Shown one piece after another: positions 22,114 to 33,566 of a stretch of 64,000 bases of DNA (the stretch's first letter is position 1; every line of letters starts with the position of its first letter). The stretch comes from Eutypa lata (taxonomy: Eukaryota > Ascomycota > Sordariomycetes > Xylariales > Diatrypaceae): positions 6,262,001 to 6,326,000 of the forward strand of contig JAKULF010000004.1 of the NCBI GenBank assembly GCA_022661535.1, given 5' to 3'. The notes under the pieces are model-generated. The model saw nothing but the letters and a program-made list of their open reading frames with translations, made no database searches and was not told the origin of the DNA. Both the position numbers and the translations under genes were made by a program.

Positions 22114-24164
22114 GGTGTCAATAATCAGCAATCCGTACCTGCTCAATAAAGGGTGGTGAAGTATAATTAACGTAAAGAAGTTTGGGCATATTTGTAGACG
22201 TATTTAGTGGTACTCTCTCCCCTGAATTTATATATTAGATGCCATCGCGGACGTCAATATCAGATACTTCAGATTGGATACCAGTATGTTGGACACCAGT
22301 AGATGGACACCACTATATTGGATACCTCTGAATTGGATGCCTCCAGATAGATATATCTTGATTGGTTGCCCTTCTGGACGCCATGTTGGAGACCTCCACG
22401 TTTGGATACGACCTTAATCCTGACCTAGCTATTACAACTGGCTGGCTAACCGCGGAAAGATACAACCAGCATGACCGAGGTCTAATTGATTTCTCGAAAA
22501 CATTGTAGTTTACTTATAGACAGATTCCAGGTGGAAAGGAAAGTGAAACAAATACCGATGTCTAGGTTGTTGACTCGTCACCAAAGGATTATGTCGGTCA
22601 AACGCTAGGTTTTCTTCACCCTAAGATTGAGGGAAGAATGAGAGCCGCCAAGCTCAACATTATGGGTTCATGCTAGCTGTATACAGTCATTTCCACACAT
22701 AAATTTATTGGTAGTAGTTTGTATATATCAAGACGTCCAGCTAAATAGGAGATGATTACCATATCGTACGTTTACATGCATATGATATTCTCCTCAGCTA
22801 GTATCTGAAGATGTCATTTAAGGCGACACCGCAGCGGGTTTGGGGATTCCTGCATTGGGAGGCAGCCAATGACGCCCATTTCCGGTCTATTCGTGAGTAC
22901 AGGCTGCAACCCCTATATTGGACATGAAATTGTACTACCGTGTACTTCATGAAATCGGCCAAGATTCTCGTTAACATCAGTAATGTTGCACGTGACTTTA
23001 ATGGCTTTCTGAAGCGATCGCAACCGTCCGTCTATTAGCTGTGACTTTATGACACTGGTTCTACCCTCTATTATAACACGTTCCATGTGAATGGCTTTTA
23101 GAAGCACTTTGATTTTTCTATAACACTTTTCGTTCATTGTTAGCCTCGGTTGGTTCTTGTGTAATAATAATCCCTTAGTATTATGCGTGAAATTAGGCGC
23201 GGGCTTAGGTAATATAGGGAGTCAATTATCTGGAGAGTCAATGGAGGTGCATCTCGCAATTACTTATAACCTGACGCGGCTGATAGCTGTTTGGTAAAAA
23301 CAGCTCGGCGATCTACAGGCTAGCAGTAACCACTCGTAACTTATCCGACATAGTAAAAGCACCATAAAGAAGAGTTATCATGAAATGTCAAAGGTACATT
23401 GATTTAAATATTGGTATGCGAGGGCGGGAGACGAAAAGTGAAAACAGACGTCTCGTGGAACGTTCCAGGCATTTGTGGCTTAGGAGACTGCCCTTGATTC
23501 TGCCTTGAAATGCGCCTTAAAATCTGCCTTACGCTTGTTGTCATGCCAAAATAACTTTGCGCGTGGTCTGATTAGATTGAGAACGCCTCCCGCATATCAG
23601 CTTGCCGCCGTTGAGTAAGTCTGAAACTATGGAATAATATTTCGACATATTAGAATGTCTAATTCTCAAGCCAGAAAAGTGACCAAGAGTAAGCCTGAAT
23701 GGTAAATGTAGAACTTCCGGAAACTTATTGAACAACTGCGGACAGTGCTTAAAATGGTCCAGCTATAGTTCGAGGGTTTGAAAAATTAATTAACCTTAGT
23801 TCTTGGGTAAACAATGTTAAAGTACTCATTTCGATTATATTAGGTATGTCATTGAGCAATACAGATCAGTATGATTATAGCACTAGCAATTCCTGTCAAT
23901 TGTAGCGATGATATAGTATGCTCCGGCAGGATCAACAACTTTACTGAATATGAATAGCTACAACTACCTAACAGCCCTACGGCATGACACTAAAACTCTT
24001 GTATATAATTTAATAATGGAAACCTCCTACACTCATTGATTGTACCCATAGAAGACGTCATATCCTGTAAAATTATACCCAATGTCTGAATTTGCGAATC
24101 CTATCTCCCCACCACCAATCCAAAGCATTTGTTTAGTCCCCGTAGCATTAGAAAGAGGATCTAA
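22114..24164. other. Intergenic region, no supported gene
   Basis: About 2 kb. At 22240-22410 there is a degenerate repeat around TTGGATACC (listed separately). A hairpin AGCTGTTT-GGTA-AAAACAGCT is at about 23286-23306. Short open frames (for example 22913-23137, minus) lack recognisable features and are not called. Confidence 0.5.
22240..22410. repeat. Degenerate ~16-bp repeat (TTGGA-ACC core)
   Basis: Recurring units such as TTGGATACCAGTA, TTGGACACCAGTA, ATGGACACCACTA, TTGGATACCTCTGA and TTGGATGCCTCCAGA, spaced about 15-17 bp. It is imperfect and of unknown origin. Confidence 0.6.
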
Positions 24165-25347
24165 TTAACTCTTCAAGGCGAATTCCAGGGCTTTCTCTCG
24201 CACCGACCAGCCAATAACAAAAGCAGCACCTGGTCCTACACAAAGCGTGACAATTGGAAGTGATGCGGTGTAGAACAGCCACTCACTTCCAATAAAACCT
24301 GCTACATGTAAATCGAAAAATGAGTAAGTCAGCCATAAAATGCTACTACTGAAAACCCCTAGCTCATCGGCCTGGAGCGCCTTTCGGGTATGTTGAATGA
24401 ACTCCGTTTGCGCTCCACCCTCTGGTATGAATATGGTTGAAAGCGAGTGAGGGTAATAGAGTAACGTATAAATCCAGACATTGCTTGACACTAAGCCAAG
24501 TACTACAAGTATAGGTTTAGGAGCTGCAACACGTGAGTTCTTGCCGTGAAGAACACCGATAATTTGGCCGACTACAACATTAAAAACACCAATCCATAAC
24601 GGGGTCAACTGCCAGGCCCAAGTCCAGAAATGTCGTATCCTGTACCCGGAAGCTAAAAACATAGCAAATGCTTCCAACGTATGAAAGAGCAGCACAATCA
24701 GAAGCAAACGTATGCTCCTTCCACGCCAGATAGTGGGACATTGAGGTGAAGACTCGGCCAGGTCAGAAGCTGTCGGACCAAAGACGATGCACAAAAAATA
24801 AAAGATAGGGGCGACCGGTCCCAAGCCCAAGAATTGGCCCGCGACGGCAAAGAAAGTCGGCCTATACCGAAAACATGTTAGAAATTTGTGCACACATCCC
24901 CGTCGCCAAATGGTCACTCAGGCGACCTTCCCTTCTAACTAGCAGAATAAGTTTAATTGGGAAGAAAGAAAGGAAAACAACATACAGATACGCAGGCGTC
25001 CAAGCGCTGGCCGCGCGACTGGACTCCAAAATCCAGATGGCGTACACTGGACCAAGGTCGACGAGGAACGAGAACACCTGCCACGACGCAATGCTGTCGT
25101 AACCGAAGCTCGAGACCGAGAACGTTGCCATGCCGCCGCGCCACGCCTGGTCGAGGAAGTCGATGCCGTGGAAGTGGTCGATGATGGCGACCCGGCCGCC
25201 ATCCCACTCGATCACACCTGAGTCGGCGAATGGTTGCTGTTGCGCGACCATTTTGTTGAGATCCATTGCGCGGGAGCACCAGAAGGCTATGAGGAGGAAT
25301 GGCAGGGCGCCGAGAGCTCGTAGCGCTCGGGTTTTTATTGATGGCAT
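24165..25347 (-). CDS. Multipass membrane protein, fungal, function unknown (352 aa)
   Basis: Exons 25347-24986 and 24861-24165 with a 124-bp intron (donor GTATGT, acceptor GGTATAG). The junction completes SAWTPAYL-PTFFAVAGQFLG in phase. There are roughly seven hydrophobic segments: one at the N terminus (LGALPFLLIAFW), then SWQVFSFLVDLGPVYAIWIL, FAVAGQFLGLGPVAPIFYF, LLLIVLLFHTLEAFAMFLA, WQLTPLWIGVFNVVVGQII, ILVVLGLVSSNVWIYTLLYY and the last two near LGVFSSSILWLTYSFFDLHVAG and VTLCVGPGAAFVIG. A conserved-looking HFHGIDFLDQAWRG loop follows the first segment. I cannot assign a function. No biosynthetic cluster genes lie next to it. Confidence 0.8.
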
Positions 25348-26228
25348 GGTGGGAGGTGGTTACAAGTTGGTGGTTTCCTAGGGTACTAGGTATAGCTTGA
25401 AGAAATGATGAGGAACTTTATATGCAGAAGTTGAAAGAAAGAGTAAAGTTTTCCAAGGAAAGACCGCTATACTTTGTAGTATCGAAAGCCAGGGATGTGG
25501 AAGGGCCGTGCTTGAGGTGCATAAGTCCTCCTATCGCGCTACATAGTAAATTGGGGCCGTCTATATAGACGATAGTTGCAGTTGTTCAGTTAGGCACCGA
25601 TGCTGCTATTGGATCTCTCTGACATAGGCTCCATACAAGGGGTGTTCTACCTCTTAGAACACCAAGCAAGGGCAATACGTATTATGCATCAGAGTGTGTG
25701 TATACACACGTGCCCTTCATATCCTGACTAGCTTTGAAAATATTTTCTGTTGATCCGATTGAAGCTGATCAAAAAGTATCCGTTCCTGAAATATTACCTC
25801 TAGGACAAGCAGCTATCTGCAGGTAGGCTTGTAGCCGACCTGCAGCTTACGAGGTGGTGCAAGGGGGTAGGGGTGGTCAACAGTACTTACGGTCTATGCG
25901 GGTGGCTAGTGTGGCTTATTAGTGCAAAGTGGCTGTCGTTTATAGTTAATTGCTAGCCACCCCCTTTCACTCAGCTAGCTGTACATACATTAGCATTCCC
26001 TTCCTCAACTAGGTTATTGATATTTTTAATTGATGAGGTATTCCAGGAACGTTCATGCATGGTCTGGGAGAGAATGCTAAGTTGATGTATCGTAATTGCT
26101 ATCAAAGTAACCTCTATTGCGCTTAAAAGTATTATTCGTCTGCACACACAAATAAGCCTCCTTTCCATTTCTAGAAATCTAGTAATATGTGTTGCATCAC
26201 AGTAACCAAACTTCCCATTTATTATAAA
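25348..26228. other. Intergenic region with a strong hairpin
   Basis: 5' flank of the membrane protein and 3' flank of the GlnRS gene. It contains an inverted repeat GGTGTTCTA-N-TTAGAACACC at about 25639-25662. No gene recognised. Confidence 0.5.
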
Positions 26229-28407
26229 TCATCCCACGTCTTTCCCAGGATCTTCTTTCAGGGAGACAATGCGGTTGAGTACAGTCTTGTTCTCAGTACT
26301 ATCCGAGTCCACAGCCTGGGCAATGCATGATTAGAACTAAAATACGACACTTAATCAGGACGCTGATAACTCACAAAATACGCGATCCGCACGGCTTGGA
26401 ACCTCACACTTTCCGGGCCAGCCTCAATATTCTCTCCTTCGGCTTTTGGCCAAGGGCCCTGTCGGCGCATTTCCTCGAACCCAGACTCAACGAGTGCTTC
26501 TGGATAGATGGTTTCACTTTCAGGATTGATATCAGACAGGAAGCCTCCATCGGCAGCAGCAGGGTTTGGGGACTTGAAGAGCGGGCTATGGATTCGTGTC
26601 TCGATATTCTGGGATCCTTGTGAAACCCATTGGATATACGTCTTTGGTTTCTTGCCTTCTTTAGCAAAAACCGCCTTTATTCCCGTTACTAGACCGGTCG
26701 TTTCATCCTTCTCGAAGGTGGTCGCTGTAACAGGATAAGGTATGTGCAAAAGACCAACCGTCTTGCCTGGTGCAAGACGGAAATAATCTTTACTATCTAC
26801 TTCGCGGAAATCGGAGCGATCGATAAATACAGTCTTTGTCAGCGTAAGTTTGCGAGAGCCTATAGCAGGGTTCTTCGGGAAGAATGGAATATCGAGTTGT
26901 TGTCCTTCAAGCCCGCCAATATCCTCAATTACCAGTGGTACCGGGTCAAGGACAAGCATAAGCCGGGGGACGGTGACCTCAAGGTACCGACGGATGGACT
27001 GTTCGAACCGCGAGGTTTGAATAAGCGTTTGCGATGTGGTAACGCCTAGTTCATTGATAAATGATAAAACTGCACCTGGGGGTACACCTCGACGACGAAT
27101 CGCGGTCAAAGTGTAGAGACGTGGATCGTCCCAATTCCGGACGTGTCCCTCGTTGACCAGCGTTCTGAGGGCCCTCTTGCTCATTACTGTCCCACTGATA
27201 TTCAAACGACCTATAATTTTATTAAATTGTTAATTCGTCGTTACCGGCCCAGGACAAGGTATTAGGTGAACAATGACGCACCGTACTCGCGCTGCATAGG
27301 CTCGTAAACACCAAGTGTTTTATTTAGCCACTCGTAGCTTTCTCTAGACAATATGAATTCCGTTGTACATAGACTGTGAGTGATTCCCTCGAAACTATCG
27401 CAAAGGCAATGTGCGAAATCGTACGTCGGGTATATCTTCCACCGGTCTCCAGTGCGGAAGTGTGGGCGTCGATTTTTAGGGATCCGGTAAGCGGCCAGAT
27501 CCCACATCTGAGGGTTGTTGCTGGTGATGTCTTGCTTCATGCGTAGGAACGCTGTCTGAGGCTCGTACTTGCCATCGCGCATGTCACGAAATTTCTGGAG
27601 GTTAGTCTCTACTACCTGCGCTGCATGGTTGCAGCGATACCTTGGTGACGAGCCCTCCTCGCCGCCACGCTGCAATTTAATCTCAGCTTCATTGCAATGG
27701 CAAACGTAAGCCTTTCCTAGCTCAGTGAGCTTTTCAGCAAGATTGTAGAGCGCTTGAAAGTTATCACTTGTGTACGTGATAGCATGCGGAGTGAAGCCTG
27801 AATCTATCAGCGCGCACGTCTTCAAGACTAGAGGGAAGATCTTACCAAGCCATCGAATGACCTCCTCTATTGCGTCGAAATACTTGCCCTCCTCAGCGTC
27901 GGGATTCGTATCATCAAACCTTGTCTCCAGTAAGACACTGTTCAACTTGTCTGTGCTGGATGACAACATACCTAAGAAACTGCAAGAATGGTTAACATGA
28001 AGTAATTAAGAGAGCAATTAAGCACTCACGGTTTTGCCACCGTGATACCGGGCGAATCCAAAGTTGACGGCGATAGCTTTAGCATGACCCAAGTGAAGAT
28101 ATCCATTTGGCTCCGGCGGGAAGCGAGTCACGACCGGTTCGACAGGCCGCTCTCTGAATACCTCGGCAAGAAACCCTTGTTTGAACATGATGTCTGGATC
28201 CAAAGGAGGTCCATCAGCGGGCTTTGGCATAGGGTTTGCTATTAGATTCGAGCTTTGAGCTATTGCCTGGCTTGAAGCGTAAGCTGCAGCCTTTTCTTTT
28301 TTGGCTCGCTTCTGCTTTCGTTTCTTCAACTCGTTTCTGGATACCATCTCCCCCGTCTCCTCGTCCAATTGGAGCTTGGAAGTCCCTTCGGTGATCTCGT
28401 CCGCCAT
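26229..28407 (-). CDS. GLN4: Glutamine--tRNA ligase (cytosolic GlnRS)
   Basis: Six exons: 28407-28030, 27979-27972 (8 nt), 27919-27846, 27797-27282, 27210-26375 and 26315-26229. Introns are 48-71 bp, all GT-AG, and the phases sum to 632 residues. The class I signature is present: [15 protein letters not shown] (HIGH motif, about residue 105) and SGTVMSKR (KMSKS motif, about 335). Other GlnRS landmarks are [27 protein letters not shown] and MQREYG. The enzyme charges tRNA-Gln with glutamine. The N terminus is a short lysine-rich extension ([12 protein letters not shown]); the long N-terminal appendage of yeast Gln4 is not evident. The 8-nt exon supplies Phe-Leu-Arg of the FLRFDD strand. The 48-bp intron at 27845-27798 contains no stop and could be retained in frame. 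Confidence 0.95.
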
Positions 28408-29279
28408 TGCCAAATAATGGTGTGTAATCTTATGTTTCGGGACGAGAGATTCGAAATCAGGAGATAGAGGGGGTGTGCGGGGGAAAATATAAATGAATTG
28501 ATGCCTGAATGTGAGTCATCGAATGTAAGGCGTTAAGTCAAAAACTTCCCAGACTTCTCAACCTTGTCAACGAGGAATGATGGTGCTACTAACCGCCTAT
28601 GCGACTAAGGATCCCCCGTTACCTCTGTCGAATAAGATCTCGAGCCGCCGTAGCGGGTTGAGTTGCATGGCCCCATAGTTAATAATAGATCATTTTTGAA
28701 CCTCGTTCAAACTTCAAGGCTCGTCGAAATCTCATGCTCCCGACAAGCTTATATTCTACATTTGGATCAGCAGGAAGGGCCTAGCAATGGCGGCTCCATC
28801 TTTCACATAGGTATTTCAATGTCGTGGAAGATGAAGACTTCCACGCCAATCAAATATAAGAGATTGTCCGCATCAGTCGGTGCCAGAAAATTATTCGGTC
28901 AGACGGCTGACGTATTGTGGTTTGAAAGAACGTCGAACCGGGTTGAACGAAGTCAATTGATAGTGAGTTAATGGTTTAAGTAGGTACGCAACATGAATAC
29001 TCAGGGAGTCGCTTGCTCAATTGGCATAGTCAAGAGTGCCCGAGCTGATGAATAGAGAAGTTACTACATAGTAGACATAATGTGATTCATATGTATTCAA
29101 TATTAGATAGTCTCGTATATGCATTTATGTATATTTTCGATACACGAAGCAGTACATAGTGTATCTTCGCGTCATTTCTAGTCATTGCTTGAAGCTTAGC
29201 TCGCCGCGTTCATAATCAAGTACGTCCTTTGAACTTTACACGTAATACAACATGATCGTGGGTAAGATCTTCACCATTA
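28408..29279. other. Intergenic region, nothing recognised
   Basis: Promoter side of the GlnRS gene and 3' flank of the Psg1-like gene. No convincing coding frame, repeat or RNA gene. Confidence 0.5.
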
Positions 29280-30380
29280 TCACAAGAACCTCTCACCCTC
29301 CTGCCTCTTCAGCTCATTCCGGAACATGTTGCCCTCCTGACCTGGACGGCTATCGTCATTGCTGAAGTTCATCCGGCGATCCTCGGTCGGGGTACCGGCC
29401 AAGCTGCCCAATTCGTCGCTGCCCCGTCTCGGCCGCGGCGGCGCATCGTGGTAGACCTCACCGCCTGCGGCCTCGACCTCGCGCTGCATGAGCTGGATGC
29501 GCTCGTTGGCCTTGCGCTGTTTATTCAGGCGCGCCTTCTTGCCCAGCGGGAAACCGCCGCCGTTCCGGCTCCGCGACATGACGTTCCCGATGTTGATGTG
29601 GCGCGCCTTGCGGTTCCAGATGCACGTGCCCACTAAGCAAACGATAATGAAGCCAAAGATGGTGGGGAGCCCGATGTACAGGGCTGGGCCGTTCGGGGTG
29701 TTGTAGTTCGTGGACGTGTACGGGACGGGCGTGCTGACGTAGAGCTTGGGGCCCTCGATTGTCTGGGTCGTGTTGCCTCCGCTTCCGAGGACGGATATCT
29801 GGAGCGTCAGGTTCGTGTCGGCTTGCATGAAGTCTTTCTCGATATTACAGGTCCAGAATCCATCCTTAGCCTCGAGCTTCGAGGACTTGAAGGCTTGGTC
29901 CATATTCTCGCCCGTGGTGGTGTTGGTAAAATTGCCTTCGACTCGGATCGTATCATTGGAGGTGAAATACCCGGCGTCCCAGATGAAGTAGTACGTCTTG
30001 CCGGGGACCAGCATGGCTCCCTCGGTTGGGAAACACCATGGTGCACGATCACCATCTTTGTTGGAGCAGACAGCGAACTCGCCGGACACATCCCCAGTCG
30101 GGGTCGGGTAGGGAGTGCCTGAGGACGTAACGGCGCTATCGTAGTAACTTATGGTGACGACGCTGCCTGTAACATCAGCAGGAGCTGCGGAGACAATCGT
30201 CGGTGTCCCGGAGACGGTACTGCTGATGGGCGTGACAGTACTGGCATCGCCATCGTCGTCGACGGTGACCCACGGGACGAGAGCTATATCGGTTTCCCTG
30301 GGCATTAAATTGGGCATGGCCGAGACAGTAGAGAGTAGCATTGCCGCCGCGGCCGTTGCGAGAGAATTGGGAGCATGCAT
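29280..30380 (-). CDS. PSG1: Psg1-like type I membrane protein (DUF4448 family)
   Basis: Single exon, 366 residues. An N-terminal signal peptide (MHAPNSLATAAAAMLLSTVS) is followed by a Thr/Ser-rich luminal stretch. The family core is VCSNKDGDRAPWCFPTEGA and PGKTYYFIWDAGYF, with several N-glycosylation sequons (NDT, NFT, NTT, NLT). One transmembrane helix (IGLPTIFGFIIVCLVGTCIW) precedes a basic, Arg-rich cytosolic tail. Yeast Psg1 (YKL077W) helps stabilise the plasma-membrane H+-ATPase Pma1 in the Golgi. Assignment rests on the luminal core plus topology. The start at 30380 gives a clean signal peptide. Confidence 0.85.
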   Translation of the reverse strand: MHAPNSLATAAAAMLLSTVSAMPNLMPRETDIALVPWVTVDDDGDASTVTPISSTVSGTPTIVSAAPADVTGSVVTISYYDSAVTSSGTPYPTPTGDVSGEFAVCSNKDGDRAPWCFPTEGAMLVPGKTYYFIWDAGYFTSNDTIRVEGNFTNTTTGENMDQAFKSSKLEAKDGFWTCNIEKDFMQADTNLTLQISVLGSGGNTTQTIEGPKLYVSTPVPYTSTNYNTPNGPALYIGLPTIFGFIIVCLVGTCIWNRKARHINIGNVMSRSRNGGGFPLGKKARLNKQRKANERIQLMQREVEAAGGEVYHDAPPRPRRGSDELGSLAGTPTEDRRMNFSNDDSRPGQEGNMFRNELKRQEGERFL

Positions 30381-31002
30381 GGCGTTGTCGTTCAGAGTTC
30401 CGTTTCCAATCAATGTTTATGGTCCCGACAGATTTCGAATCGAGTACGTAGGTGAGAGGTACGAAACGAGTGAGGATATACCCAAGCGTGCTCTACAAGC
30501 GAATGACTCCAAAAATCAATGGAAATGAATAGATTTGGTCTGCCGAGACCAATTGAAAGGATACAGACACCGTCCTGGGAATAAAAGGGGGAGGAATAAG
30601 GCGAATGAGGAAAGGGAACAAAAAAAAGGCGCGACCGCGCCGTCATTTCCGAATTGTAACGGCGCACGAATTCCAACTACGGTTAGCGGCATCCCCCATG
30701 TCCTAGGCTTGATCTATGACGATCATCCACAATTCGAACCCGTGAGAGTGGATAGTCTCCGCAATTTATAATCTCGGCGTTGTTAATGCAAGTGATCAAC
30801 GACAAGTTAAAAGTTCGAATTCGAATTCGAATAATATTTGTTTAGATAGAATGATCATTGATTATTCTACACTCAGCATCATAATTATAAGGTTCTTCAA
30901 AATTTAAATATTTAGTTGATAGGTAGGTGTATGGTGGAAAGCATCAATTATATTGGTAGCAACTCAAGGGGTATGCTATGCTTTCTAACTATTAGAAGTT
31001 AA
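30381..31002. other. Intergenic region, nothing recognised
   Basis: 5' flank of the Psg1-like gene and 3' flank of the DUF7708 gene. Contains a short TTCGAA repeat near 30814-30830. No gene recognised. Confidence 0.5.
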
Positions 31003-33160
31003 CTAAAATCTGTCGTCGCTCCCTGTAGCTTCCGCTTGTTCTCTAAGTCTCCCCAGGTTGACTCGCTTCGTCCAGCTCCGGGTATTGTATCCTTGTTCGA
31101 TCCATAGTTCTCGAGGCAACTGCAGCTTCTCTTCAGGGAACAAATGTTCGAGGAAATCGGCCCTGGTTGAATTGGCAAAGAGAAATTTCAGTTTTGCGGT
31201 ATGCTCACGACGGTAGATGTCGACGAGACCCGCGACAACGGCCGTCATTTCGTCCCGTCGTTTCTTAGGATACCCAAAATACCTCAAGCCATCGACGATG
31301 AGGAATACCATCACGCTGGCTGGAAGGCGTGATACTAAAAAGTCAAACGTGGTGAAGATACTGCCAATGTCCTCAGGGTTGAAGTCGTCGAATGCGGCGG
31401 CGAGATCTTCGGGAATGAAACCGCGATACGTGTTTACCAATTGTAATAGCAAACTTATAGCAAGCTCTGATGGTGCTCCATAGGCATCCCGCCGATAATC
31501 TCTATGCTGGCTGCAAAAGAAAGCGAGAGGTATCACTTTGGCTTCGATGCTTGCCTGCTCAGTAGAGACTTTCTCAGCACTCTGGAAAACCTGGGCGCTC
31601 ACAAACGACATATCAAGACTTGACTCTCCGTCTGAATTGGCATTAAGGAGAAGTAGGGAGGATTCGTTGAGCTGTAACCAGGCTCCGAAGCGTGGGTTTT
31701 TCTTGATTGCGTGGATGCGATCATGGTCGATGCGATTTATTGGTCCGAATGGGACTCCAAGCAGGTGATCGCAGTCGGCCAATACAAGCTTGGGATCGTA
31801 GAAATATCGTTGGAGGATATCCTTGGTATCTACACTTGGATCTATGCCTGGCTGCCCGATAACTCTTTGTGTCGGTAGTCTCCGGCGCTCCTCCCCTAAT
31901 GTCATTATAAGCAGCGATTCTCCTTATCTGCGACGAAGGTTTATATAGGTACCTGAATCCATATGTGTTCCTAAAAAGGAAGACATTTGCTCTAAGATCA
32001 TAGCATGCATAGCATGAGATTTCTTAAGCTCATCAATACCGTCTAGGATCTTTTGAGAGCTTTGACTCTGCACATGCAGGCTTTCCCCTTGCATGTATAT
32101 CAAGGAGTAGGTCTGCTGTTCTATGTTCTGTTGCCGTTTTGTGGCGATCAGGTTGGTATAAATGCTGATACGTTGGGCGGATAATTTAACGTCGGCCAAC
32201 TTATTTTTGAGCGTCTCGGAAAACTTCGACGGGTTGACAAAGAACCTAGCTCCAGTTGCTGCGCCGTGAGGTAAGTCAGCATACAGACAAAGAAAGCTAC
32301 TGCGGATCCCCAGAATAGAATTGAAATCGAAAATGATGTTATTGCTATACATTGTACGACAAAGAACTATCTTACCTAATGAATTCTTCAAGAACCACGC
32401 AAAAATAACTTCCATCAATTTGAACAAAGACGCGTAAAGCGCTGCAGTACGGCGATGCAACTCTTCATCTACCGGGCTCAACTTCACCATGGCGACATGA
32501 TCGCTGAGAATGAATGGCAGATCTTCCAGAGCGCTGTAGATGTCTTTTCGAAAGTGATCTGTTTGTTGGAGTGCCATGAAGATGACCTTGAGTCCGCCAC
32601 AAAGAACTGATAGGTAGTTGTCAGTTGGGATGAGGTTTACAAGAGTAGTGCCAGCCCCCGCATTCTGACAGAACTTTCGGAACGCCCCTTTTAGTTTTCC
32701 TGTGAACCCTACACTTATTTCATCGTCTTTTTCCGCAAGGCCTTCGAGAATGCGACAAGCAGTCGAGACCGATTCTTCAACCTCGGTCCAAGAATGTACG
32801 CTCTTAGCATGGAGGCTTGGTAGCTTGCGCTTGCGAGCTAACTTATTCGCTGTTTCTATCAGCGAGTTCTGAGCCTGGACGCAGTAATTGTATATCTGGT
32901 CGAAGTCGCTAGATGGTCGAATTAGCCTATCATACTTATGACTTAGCCTGTGAATATAATTCCGCTTACATCTTCATTTCGTTTTCTATTTCGGGCATCC
33001 ATTGACCTCTACAGCTGTCATATCTCACACCTGATTCGGGTGTCGCATTTAAAATAGGGAGAATCTGACCATCCAGCTTTCTGACCATGAATTCGGATAC
33101 TTCAGGATGAACATGTGCCCTCCGAGTAGCACCATCTATCCTCTGAACTGGAGAATCCAT
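31003..33160 (-). CDS. DUF7708-type plus degenerate-NTPase protein (STAND-like, fungal)
   Basis: Model of 692 residues with exons 33160-32970, 32947-31953 and 31895-31003. The second intron (57 bp, GTACCT...TTAG) is sound. The first would be only 22 nt (GTAAGC...CACAG) but is the one that keeps frame, so the 5' structure is uncertain. The middle part (FRKFCQNAG, LSVLCGGLKVIF, EELHRRTAALYASLFKLMEV) resembles the DUF7708 helical domain found at the N terminus of fungal STAND NTPases. The C-terminal part (FGAWLQLNESSLLLLNANSD, IPLAFFCSQH, MVFLIVDGLRYFG) looks like a NACHT-like fold. It has lost the Walker A GxxxxGK(S/T) loop but keeps a Walker B-like strand. Function is unknown; an NLR-related signalling role is inferred. 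Confidence 0.7.
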
Positions 33161-33484
33161 CCGCAGTTGTCAGGATGCCTATACTTGAGCTGTGAGTTAA
33201 AAAGTCAATGACAAATTTAGTTATAATTAAATGTGAGGAGTATTTGATTGTCAATTATACTAATTTGGGCTCCTCCAGCGTTGTCGGCTACTGAAGACAA
33301 CGTCTACAGTGGACATAGCAGGTGAATTGGGGTTATGAACTTCTAGATATAGTAATAATGTTGGAACCAAACGGGTCCTGCAGTAAGAGGCCTCAAATGA
33401 AGCGCTTTTTGCCCCCATAATTACCCCTTAAACCAATAAGGGTTTGTTAAGGAGATATCGTAGGCTGTCGCCTAGAATGAAGGG
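33161..33484. other. Half of a divergent promoter region (left of the insertion)
   Basis: GC-normal sequence between the DUF7708 gene start and the TIR element. Together with 44647-44904 it forms about 580 bp that once lay between two divergently transcribed genes. No motif is singled out. Confidence 0.5.
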
Positions 33485-33486
33485 TA

Positions 33487-33566
33487 CTCACTCCGCTTAA
33501 GATCAGCCCGTTCGTCCTCTCACTCCAGACGCCAAGTTTGTAATCGGCTATGTAAATGTCCTAGTG
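33487..33566. repeat. Left terminal inverted repeat of the 11.2-kb insertion
   Basis: Reverse-complementary to 44565-44644. The first 32 bases are identical, and later positions differ mainly by C/T and G/A. Confidence 0.85.

Noticed and set aside
22913..23137. Minus-strand 74-codon frame starting at ATG
   Set aside because: No domain, no flanking signals, and internal DNA similarity (ATGGCTTTCTGAAGC / ATGGCTTTTAGAAGC) hints at a small repeat rather than a gene.
28663..28971. Plus-strand 102-codon frame upstream of GlnRS
   Set aside because: Begins at a non-ATG codon and has no recognisable sequence features.
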